Source: Labilithrix luteola (GTDB taxonomy: Bacteria; Myxococcota_A; Polyangia; Polyangiales; Polyangiaceae). From it: a DNA stretch of 5,048 nt. Location of the stretch: the NCBI GenBank assembly GCA_026225435.1, contig JAMFST010001094.1:1-5048 (forward strand), in the 5' to 3' direction. The notes beneath the pieces were generated by a model. That model had not been told where the DNA came from. It did no database searches and worked only from the letters and a program-made list of their open reading frames with translations. The number at the start of each line of letters is the position of its first letter. Position 1 is the stretch's first letter. The position numbers were made by a program, and so were the translations under genes. Of the stretch, positions 1 through 5,048 are shown one piece after another.

Positions 1-264
1 ACGCCCCAGATGGTGGTCGGCGGGGCCGTAGCAGGCGGGAAGTTCTACGGCGACATGCCGAGCCTGGTGCTGAACGGCGCCGACGACTTCGGCGACGGGC
101 GGATCATCCCCACGACGGCCACCGACCAGTACTACGCCACGCTGCTCCAGTGGTTCGGGCTCGCCGCCAGCGACGTCACGACCCTGCTGCCGAACCTGGC
201 GAGCTTCACCAGCAACAGCCGCTTCAACTTCAAGAGCCCGACGAACCTCGGCTTCCTGGGCTGA
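1..264 (+). CDS. DUF1501 family protein, C-terminal fragment (5' end outside window)
   Basis: The open frame enters from the left edge in frame 1 (first codons read TPQMVVGG) and ends at TGA 262-264, followed at once by a second in-frame TGA at 265-267. The 87 visible residues look like the end of DUF1501 proteins: a GGAVAGGKFYG segment, then a D-G-GR-IPTT stretch (DGRIIPTTATDQYYATLL), then QWFGL and a closing PNL...NLGFLG. From family knowledge, full DUF1501 proteins are several hundred residues long, usually carry a Tat-type signal, belong to the alkaline-phosphatase-like/sulfatase-like group, and often sit beside a DUF1800 gene; none of that part is visible here. The ATG at position 10 is internal to the domain and is not the true start. 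Biochemical function is unknown. Its separation from the next gene by 74 bases with a fresh ribosome binding site suggests that it ends a different transcription unit. Family call is from remembered motif patterns, not a search. Confidence 0.85.
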   Translation, partial: TPQMVVGGAVAGGKFYGDMPSLVLNGADDFGDGRIIPTTATDQYYATLLQWFGLAASDVTTLLPNLASFTSNSRFNFKSPTNLGFLG

Positions 265-271
265 TGAGGCT

Positions 272-279
272 GGTGCACC
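272..279. repeat. 8-bp perfect palindrome GGTGCACC in the intergenic gap
   Basis: GGTGCACC reads the same on both strands and lies 8 bases after the DUF1501 stop codon. It could be an operator half-core or a weak hairpin, but there is no loop and no T-run, so it is not a usual intrinsic terminator. A palindrome this short can occur by chance in GC-rich DNA. Within the same gap the hexamer CGTTAC occurs twice in direct orientation (281-286 and 308-313, 27 bases apart), which is also short enough to be chance. Confidence 0.25.
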
Positions 280-297
280 GCGTTACCCACGACTTCA

Positions 298-303
298 TTG
301 ACA
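298..303 (+). promoter_or_regulatory. TTGACA -35-like hexamer (weak promoter candidate)
   Basis: TTGACA is an exact match to the housekeeping sigma -35 consensus, in the only intergenic gap and directly upstream of the transporter gene. At 16-18 base spacing the sequence (around 320-327, GTGACTAG) does not resemble TATAAT. A start site at the expected place would also fall in or after the ribosome binding site at 326-331. The hexamer is therefore real, but its role as a promoter is doubtful; the operon promoter may instead lie inside or upstream of the DUF1501 gene. Confidence 0.2.
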
Positions 304-325
304 GAACCGTTACGAGGTAGTGACT

Positions 326-331
326 AGGAGG
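326..331 (+). promoter_or_regulatory. Strong Shine-Dalgarno site AGGAGG for the transporter gene
   Basis: A perfect AGGAGG lies 7 bases (GTTCGCG) before the ATG at 339. This fixes the start of the transporter gene at 339. It is the only strong ribosome binding site seen for the three-gene cluster; the two following starts have no such site close by and appear to depend on coupling. Confidence 0.88.
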
Positions 332-338
332 GTTCGCG

Positions 339-3080
339 ATGGCCGCCCCCTCGACCTCTGGCTCCTGGTTCCAGTGGCCGCTGGAGGTTCGTCCGGGGGA
401 AGGGCGCTTGCTGCTCCGCGCGTTCGCCGCGCTGCTGGTCATCCTCGGCGCCTACACCATCCTCGAGACGGCCCGCGACGCGCTCCTGCTGACCGAGCTC
501 CCCCCGCGCGCGCTCGGGGCGATCTACGTGCTGGTGGCGGCATTCTCCTTTCCCGCCGCGGCCGTGGTCACGCGGGCGACGGCGCGCTTCGGGACCCAGC
601 GCACGCTCACCGGCGCGCTGGTCATCCTCTCGACCTCGATCTTCGCGCTCTTCGCCGTGCCGCCCAACCGGGTGACCACGGTGATCGTGTACCTGGCCAC
701 CAGCCTCGTCGGTCCGGTCTTCCTTCCGCAGTTCTGGCAGCTCATCGGTTCGGTCCTCACCGTCGCTCAGGGGCGCCGATTGCTCGGGCCCATCTCCGGC
801 GCCGGGGTGCTCGGCTCGGCGGTCGGGGCGGCGGCGGCGGCCTCGCTGGTCGCGCTGGTGCACACGCGCGGCCTGCTGGCCATCGCGGCGCTCCTGCTCG
901 GGGCGGCCGGGTTCATCGTCTCGTCCATCCCGGCCGAGGAGGCGATGCCGGCCAAGGCGACGGCGGCGACCCGCGGAGCCAAGGGGGCGATCGGGGCGAT
1001 GCGCGAGGAGCCGTTCCTCCAGAACATCGCGCTCCTGGTGGTCGTCTCCACGGCGGCCACCTTCCTCCTGGATTACTTCTTCAAGTGGACGGTCTCCCGC
1101 TCGGTACCGGCGGCGGACATCCCGCGGCTGGTGGCGCGCTACTACGCCGTGCTCAACGCCTTCGCGCTGGTGAGCCAGCTCTTCATCAGCAGCGCGCTGG
1201 TCCGCCGCAACGGCGCCGCCAACACGCTCCTGGTGACGCCGGCGCTGTTGCTGGTCGTCGCGCTGGCGACGCTCGGGCTCGGCGGGCCGCTCTACGCGGT
1301 GCTCCTCCTCAAGGGCTTCGACGGCACGATGCGCACGCCCATCCACCGGGTGACCACCGAGCTGCTCTACCTGCCGGTGACGCCCAACGTGCGCGCGCGC
1401 GCCAAGCCGTACATCGACGGCTCGATGGCGCGGGTGACGCAGGCGCTGGTGGGCGCGGTCCTCTTCGCGGTGGCGGGGATGCGCCACTTCTCGCCGACCA
1501 CGCTGGCCGCCCTGGTCGCCTTGCTGCTCGTCGGCTGGCTGGTGGCGGCGGCCAAGACCCGGCTCGCCTACTTCGGCCTCCTGCGGCGCGCGGTGTCCGG
1601 CATCACCTCGACCTGGACCGCGGGCATGGATCCGCTGGCCTTCGAGACCGCCGAGGAGCTGGTGGAGACGCTGGCCAACGACGACCCGCTGCTGGTCACC
1701 GGGGCGATGGATGCGCTCGCGCGACGCGGGCGCGGGCGGTTGATCCCGGCGCTCGTCCTGCTGCACCCGGACGTCACCATCCTGCGCCGCGCGCTCGACA
1801 TCTTCGCCGAGTCGGAGCGGCGCGACTGGATCTCGCTGGCGCGCAAGCTGCTGGCGCACCCCGACGAGACGGTGCGCATGGCGGCGGCGCGGGCGCTGGC
1901 GATGCACGGTCGGCTCGACGCGGCCGACCTGACGAAGAAGCAGAGCCCGCGCTTCGAGGGCTACGCGACCCTGAGCTTCGCGCTCGGGCGCACCGCCGCC
2001 GACGCGCTGGAAGATCCGCGCGTGAACGCTCTCCTCGAGCGCACCGGTCCGGAGGGGGACGAAGGGCACGTGGGGATGCTCGCGGCCATCGCCGACTCGC
2101 CCAAGGATGCGCGGGTCGCCGCGCTCCTCTTCGCGCTCGACACGCGCCCGGTGGCCACGCGCGAGTGGACCGAGAGCTACGCCCGCGCCGTCGCCGCGCA
2201 GGGGATGAAGTCGCTCGCCGGCGGCCTGGTCGAGCGCCTCGGGCTGCTCGACGCGCGCGAGGTGGTCACCTCGGCGCTGGTCTCGCTCGGCGCCATCGAC
2301 GAGGTGTGGGCGGTGCTGCGCGATCCGACGAAGCCGAAGTCGCTGCGCCAGCATCTCCCGCAGGTGCTCTCGCGCTTCGGCACCGCGCGTGCGGCCGGTC
2401 TGCTCCTCGAGCTCATCGAGACCGGGCCGCAGGGGAGCATCCGCTGGAAGGCGATCCGCGGTCTCGGCCGGCTCGTCTCCACCCAGGGGATCACCGTCGA
2501 CAAGGCGCGCGTGCTCAAGCAGGCCTACCGCAACCTGGTCGAGCACTTCCGCCTGCTCGGGATCCGGGCGCCCTTCGAGACGGAGCGCAAGCTCGGCTCG
2601 ACCGCCATGCCCGAGCCCACCGAGCGCCTCCTCCTCGGCCTGCTCGACGACAAGATCCGCCTGTCGCTGGCGCGCGTCTTCCGCCTGCTGAAGATCGCCT
2701 ATCCGAGCGAGGATCTGCACAAGGTGCACACCGCCTCGCTCTCCGACGACAAGCGCGCGCGGGCCAACGCGGCCGAGCTGCTGGAGACGTTGCTGCGCGG
2801 GCGCGAGCTGCAGCCGCTGCGCACCCTGCTGCTCCTGGTGGCCGACGATCTGTCGATCGGGGAGCGGGTGAAGCGCGCGGCGCCGATGATGCCGACGCCG
2901 GCGCCGGCGACCACGCGCGAGACGGTGGATCAGCTGATCGCCGATCCGGATCCCTTCGTCGCCGCGCTGGCCACCCTCTACGACGCGGCTCACGCCGGGA
3001 CCGAGGCGCGCGTGATGGTCGAGGCGCGCTCGCAGGCGAAGAAGAACCTGGAGCTCGTGGTAACTTTGCGGCATGCCTGA
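339..3080 (+). CDS. ATP/ADP translocase-like (TLC/NTT family) membrane transporter with C-terminal HEAT-repeat domain
   Basis: This 913-residue protein starts at ATG 339, fixed by AGGAGG at 326-331. Residues about 22-410 form some 12 hydrophobic helices (roughly 24-44, 58-78, 89-107, 112-140, 149-176, 178-198, 227-249, 264-288, 296-314, 315-330, 364-383, 386-406) with a basic loop at 199-226 between the halves. Three stretches recall nucleotide transporters: YTILETARDALLL (39-51; plant and rickettsial carriers have YTILRDTKD), LLDYFFKW (243-250; compare LVEVTWK), and TTELLYLPV then RAKPYID (339-347, 354-360; compare TKEMAYIPL and GKAAID). Residues about 430-905 are soluble paired helices of HEAT type, for example ETVRMAAARALAMHG (510-524) and IRWKAIRGLGRL (701-712). 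Classical NTT carriers exchange ATP for ADP across the inner membrane and are about 500 residues long; the tail here nearly doubles that. The substrate is unknown and ATP exchange is not implied. The tail probably binds a partner or regulates transport. Its 3' end overlaps the next gene by 8 bases. A generic MFS label is the main alternative. Confidence 0.85.
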   Translation: MAAPSTSGSWFQWPLEVRPGEGRLLLRAFAALLVILGAYTILETARDALLLTELPPRALGAIYVLVAAFSFPAAAVVTRATARFGTQRTLTGALVILSTSIFALFAVPPNRVTTVIVYLATSLVGPVFLPQFWQLIGSVLTVAQGRRLLGPISGAGVLGSAVGAAAAASLVALVHTRGLLAIAALLLGAAGFIVSSIPAEEAMPAKATAATRGAKGAIGAMREEPFLQNIALLVVVSTAATFLLDYFFKWTVSRSVPAADIPRLVARYYAVLNAFALVSQLFISSALVRRNGAANTLLVTPALLLVVALATLGLGGPLYAVLLLKGFDGTMRTPIHRVTTELLYLPVTPNVRARAKPYIDGSMARVTQALVGAVLFAVAGMRHFSPTTLAALVALLLVGWLVAAAKTRLAYFGLLRRAVSGITSTWTAGMDPLAFETAEELVETLANDDPLLVTGAMDALARRGRGRLIPALVLLHPDVTILRRALDIFAESERRDWISLARKLLAHPDETVRMAAARALAMHGRLDAADLTKKQSPRFEGYATLSFALGRTAADALEDPRVNALLERTGPEGDEGHVGMLAAIADSPKDARVAALLFALDTRPVATREWTESYARAVAAQGMKSLAGGLVERLGLLDAREVVTSALVSLGAIDEVWAVLRDPTKPKSLRQHLPQVLSRFGTARAAGLLLELIETGPQGSIRWKAIRGLGRLVSTQGITVDKARVLKQAYRNLVEHFRLLGIRAPFETERKLGSTAMPEPTERLLLGLLDDKIRLSLARVFRLLKIAYPSEDLHKVHTASLSDDKRARANAAELLETLLRGRELQPLRTLLLLVADDLSIGERVKRAAPMMPTPAPATTRETVDQLIADPDPFVAALATLYDAAHAGTEARVMVEARSQAKKNLELVVTLRHA
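3073..3080 (+). other. 8-base overlap between transporter stop and CNB-protein start
   Basis: The ATG at 3073 lies inside the end of the transporter gene, whose TGA is 3078-3080 (ATGCCTGA). No close Shine-Dalgarno is visible; the nearest purine-rich match, GGAG at 3050-3053, is 19 bases away. An in-frame TAA at 3061-3063 rules out any upstream start for the second gene. This arrangement fits translational coupling of two proteins made together. Confidence 0.75.
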
Positions 3081-4107
3081 CGGCACTGCCCAGCTCGCCA
3101 GCGTGTCGCTCCCGCCCGATGGCGCCATCGGCGACCGCACCAGCATCAGCGGCGCGAACACCTTCGGGAGCGGCGGCGGCACCTCGGGCCGGGTCGCGCG
3201 CGAGCTGATCCTCGCCGGCTTCGGCATGCAGGTGGGGACGGTCGACGCGTGGGTCATCGACCGGCTCACCTCGCTCCTCGTCGACCGCGTCTTCCACACC
3301 GGGCAGCTTCTCTACGAGCGTGGCTCGTCGCCCGAGCACGTCTTCTTCATGCGCGGCGGCCAGGTGCGCTTCGACCGACCGAGCGGCGACACCTGGACCT
3401 ACCTGGGCAACTGGCTGGTCGGATCCTACGAAGCGATCGTCGACATGCCGTACACGAGCACCGCCGTGGCCATCGCCGACTTCTCCGCGCTGTCCATCCG
3501 CGCTACCGAGTGGAGCGCCTTGATGGAGGACAGCATGCAGCTCGCCCGCCGCGCGCTCATGCGCACCTCCAAGGCGATCGCCGCGCTCGAGGACCGCTTC
3601 GTCGACGCGCTGCCGACGCGACCCAACGTGGCCTGGTGGGCGCCGCCCGCGGGAGCCTGGGGGGTGGTCGAGCGCCTCGCCTTGCTCGCCGACGTGCGCA
3701 TGTTCCGCGGCGCCGGGGTGCAGGTGCTGGCCGATCTGGCGGCGGTCTCGCGCGAGGTGTCGTACCAGCCGGGCGAGGTCGTCCTCAAGCGGCACGTCCC
3801 GCGGGACGATCTGATCATCCTCGCCGAGGGGACCGTCGACGCGGTCCGGGTGAACCCCGATCGCGTCCATCCGTACGGCCCCGGCGATCTGGTGTGCGGA
3901 GCGGCGGCCTTCGGGGATCCGGGGCTGCACTGGGAGGTGAAGGCGACCACCCCGGTGCGCGGTGTCGCCTGCGCCATCGATACGTGGTTCGACCTGATGG
4001 AGGAGCACTACGAGCTGGCGCGCTCCACCTTCTGCGCGCTGTCGGATCGCCGTGAAGCGCTCCTCGACCAGCTGGCCAAGCCGACGGGAAACGTGACGCT
4101 CACCTGA
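3073..4107 (+). CDS. Tandem cyclic-nucleotide-binding-like domain protein (Crp-like fold, no DNA-binding domain)
   Basis: This 344-residue protein has no signal peptide or membrane helix and is probably cytoplasmic. A flexible Ser/Gly-rich N-terminus (about 1-40, including FGSGGGTSG) precedes two CNB-like beta-barrels. The first, about 56-165, contains FHTGQLLYERGSSPEHVFFMR (74-94, split here by function as the G-Q-L-Y-E-G strand pair typical of the fold) and ends in an alpha-helical segment. The second, about 203-320, contains YQPGEVVLKRHVPRDDLIIL with an AEGTVDAVRV strand (231-260 region). Functional cAMP/cGMP sites normally carry an FGE...PR-A phosphate-binding cassette. The equivalent stretches here, GSYEAIVDMPYTSTAVA (117-133) and CGAAAFGDPGLHWEVKA (265-281), lack the key Arg, and the second also lacks the Glu, so ordinary cyclic nucleotide binding is doubtful. 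No helix-turn-helix follows, so it is not a Crp/Fnr transcription factor. Overlap with the transporter gene suggests a regulatory or structural partner of that protein. The start is the earliest possible, because TAA at 3061 blocks extension; ATG at 3226 (residue 52) is a less likely alternative. Confidence 0.8.
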   Translation: MPDGTAQLASVSLPPDGAIGDRTSISGANTFGSGGGTSGRVARELILAGFGMQVGTVDAWVIDRLTSLLVDRVFHTGQLLYERGSSPEHVFFMRGGQVRFDRPSGDTWTYLGNWLVGSYEAIVDMPYTSTAVAIADFSALSIRATEWSALMEDSMQLARRALMRTSKAIAALEDRFVDALPTRPNVAWWAPPAGAWGVVERLALLADVRMFRGAGVQVLADLAAVSREVSYQPGEVVLKRHVPRDDLIILAEGTVDAVRVNPDRVHPYGPGDLVCGAAAFGDPGLHWEVKATTPVRGVACAIDTWFDLMEEHYELARSTFCALSDRREALLDQLAKPTGNVTLT

Positions 4108-4109
4108 TG
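4105..4109 (+). other. TGATG stop/start overlap coupling the CNB gene to the cytochrome gene
   Basis: The TGA of the CNB-protein gene (4105-4107) shares its A with the ATG at 4107-4109. The nearest purine-rich stretch, GGGAAA at 4086-4091, is 15 bases from the ATG and so is a poor ribosome binding site. Termination-reinitiation is the simplest way to translate the downstream gene and places it in the same operon. Confidence 0.75.
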
Positions 4110-5048
4110 TTGCTGCGGAGCCTCGCCGTTGCCGCGCTGATCGCCATGAGCGGCTGCTCGAAGCACGGCCACGGTGACGGCGACGTCGCCGGCGGGCAGG
4201 CGATCTTCGAGCAGCGCTGCGCGCTCTGCCACGGCAAGGGGCTCGTCGGCGCGCAGGGGCCCGGGCTCGCGGGGATCGTCGGGCGCAAGGCGGCGAGCAA
4301 CCCGACCTTCGGCACGTACACCCATGCGCTCAAGGGCTCCGGCGTCCTCTGGGATGCGGCGACGCTCGACCGCTTTCTCACCGCGCCGGCGGCGATGGTC
4401 CCGGGGACGAGCATGGCGGTGGCGCTCCCCGATGCGGCCGACCGCAAGGCCGTCATCAGCTACCTCGCGACCTTCGCGCCCGATCCGTCGATGGCCGCTG
4501 CCGCCGCGTCGGCCAGCGTCGATGCGGCGAGCGCGCCCTTCGTTCCCGTCCCCCTCGCGGCCCCCGGGCTGCGCGAGGGGAAGGCGGCGTTCGCCGGTTT
4601 CCGTGACGACGGGCCGGGCGTCCAGCGGCACATCACGGTGGCGGATCTGCCGACGCCGTTCGCCACGCCGTCGGCGACCAAGGGGCCGAAGGTGGGGCCG
4701 CGTCCGTCGACCGCGAGTGGCGTGCCGGCCGAGCTTCATGTGCCCGCCGGGTTCCACGTGCAGCCGTTCGCCAGCGGCCTGGAGAATCCGCGCGTCATCC
4801 GCGTCGCTCCCGACGGCGACATCTTCGTCGCCGAGACCATCCCCGGCCGCGTCCATTTGTACCGCCTGCCGCCGGGCGCAGCGCAGCCGGAAGATCACGG
4901 CGCGTTCGCCAGCGGCCTGTCCGAGCCGTTCGGCATCGCCTTCTATCCGCCTGGACCCGACCCCTCGTGGGTGTACGTCGCCAACACCGACTCGGTCGTC
5001 CGCTTCCCTTACAAGAACGGTGACCTGGTCGCCCGCGGCCCGGCCGAG
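4107..5048 (+). CDS. Cytochrome c - sorbosone/glucose dehydrogenase-like fusion lipoprotein (3' end outside window)
   Basis: The frame is open from ATG 4107 to the window edge (314 codons, no stop). The start is supported by an immediate lipoprotein signal: MLLRSLAVAALIAMSGC, with predicted acylated Cys17 (Met at -3 is slightly atypical). Residues about 28-123 form a class I cytochrome c: heme-binding CALCH (38-42), GPGLAGIVGRKA (52-63), and VPGTSM (98-103) with Met103 as probable axial ligand, then a YLATF helix end. A linker rich in Ala and Pro (about 124-160) leads to RDDGPGVQRHITVADLP (166-182) and FATPSA (185-190), a segment I recall just before the propeller of many sorbosone dehydrogenase-like proteins. 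From about 212 the beta-propeller begins: VPAGFHVQPFASGL, APDGDIFVAET (234-244), EPFGIAFYPPG, YVANTDSVVRFPY. Relatives are PQQ-dependent sugar or aldehyde dehydrogenases; the cytochrome domain would carry electrons toward the respiratory chain at the cell envelope. Substrate and PQQ use cannot be confirmed because the rest of the propeller is missing. Confidence 0.88.
   Translation, partial: MLLRSLAVAALIAMSGCSKHGHGDGDVAGGQAIFEQRCALCHGKGLVGAQGPGLAGIVGRKAASNPTFGTYTHALKGSGVLWDAATLDRFLTAPAAMVPGTSMAVALPDAADRKAVISYLATFAPDPSMAAAAASASVDAASAPFVPVPLAAPGLREGKAAFAGFRDDGPGVQRHITVADLPTPFATPSATKGPKVGPRPSTASGVPAELHVPAGFHVQPFASGLENPRVIRVAPDGDIFVAETIPGRVHLYRLPPGAAQPEDHGAFASGLSEPFGIAFYPPGPDPSWVYVANTDSVVRFPYKNGDLVARGPAE

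Noticed and set aside
265..300. An intrinsic terminator after the DUF1501 gene
   Set aside because: The only symmetric element is an 8-bp loopless palindrome with no downstream T-run.
298..326. A complete sigma-70 promoter built on TTGACA at 298-303
   Set aside because: No acceptable -10 hexamer occurs at 15-19 base spacing, and the predicted start would remove or truncate the ribosome binding site at 326-331. It is kept only as a weak hexamer.
320..3208. A 962-codon + strand open frame overlapping the transporter gene in another frame
   Set aside because: Its composition is dominated by Arg, Ala, Gly, Pro and His with no hydrophobic helices or motif structure. It is a shadow of the transporter gene at 339-3080.
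324..3299. A 991-codon open frame on the minus strand opposite the transporter gene
   Set aside because: It is rich in Arg, Gly, His, Glu and Gln with no domain pattern, and arises because GC-rich third positions remove stop codons on the opposite strand. The + strand frame has clear membrane helices, family motifs and a perfect ribosome binding site.
2515..4008. A 497-codon minus-strand frame, and a similar one at 4008-4898, opposite the CNB and cytochrome genes
   Set aside because: Both show the same Arg/Gly/Ala-rich shadow composition, while the + strand frames hold recognisable CNB-like and cytochrome c domains.
3073..4107. A Crp/Fnr-type transcription factor
   Set aside because: The C-terminal part is a second CNB-like barrel and a short helical tail; no winged helix or helix-turn-helix follows.
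1..5048. CRISPR array, tRNA, rRNA, insertion sequence ends or phage genes
   Set aside because: No repeat-spacer pattern, clover-leaf candidate, terminal inverted repeats or transposase/phage motifs were seen; coding sequence fills nearly the whole window.

Overview
The window is a compact, very GC-rich, almost fully coding piece of bacterial chromosome. All four supported genes are on the + strand. Strong G/C preference at third codon positions, a DUF1501-type secreted protein, a nucleotide-transporter-like membrane protein with a long HEAT-repeat tail, and a cytochrome c/sorbosone dehydrogenase lipoprotein together suggest a Gram-negative, free-living bacterium. Myxococcota or a related former deltaproteobacterial lineage seems most likely. 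That placement is inference from gene content and composition; there is no rRNA or other phylogenetic marker here.

Layout: (1) Positions 1-264 hold the C-terminal end of a DUF1501 family protein whose start lies outside the window. (2) Positions 265-338 are the only real intergenic gap (74 bases). It contains a short perfect palindrome, a TTGACA hexamer without a convincing -10 partner, and a perfect AGGAGG ribosome binding site for the next gene. (3) Positions 339-3080 encode a 913-residue protein: an N-terminal 12-helix domain of the ATP/ADP translocase (TLC/NTT) type, then about 480 residues of mostly soluble, HEAT-like alpha-helical repeats. (4) Positions 3073-4107, overlapping the previous gene by 8 bases, encode a 344-residue soluble protein with two degenerate cyclic-nucleotide-binding-like domains and no DNA-binding domain. 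(5) Positions 4107-5048, overlapping by one base (TGATG), encode the first 314 residues of a lipoprotein that joins a class I cytochrome c domain to a sorbosone/glucose dehydrogenase-type beta-propeller; it runs off the right edge.

Genes 3-5 look like one translationally coupled operon driven by the single strong ribosome binding site at 326-331. The transporter-HEAT protein and the CNB-like protein probably work as a pair. My recollection is that NTT-like transporters of free-living bacteria can carry HEAT and cyclic-nucleotide-binding domains on one chain, so this locus may be a split version. Coupling of that pair to an envelope sugar/aldehyde dehydrogenase is the least expected part. The transported substrate, the CNB ligand and the reason for the dehydrogenase link cannot be read from the sequence.
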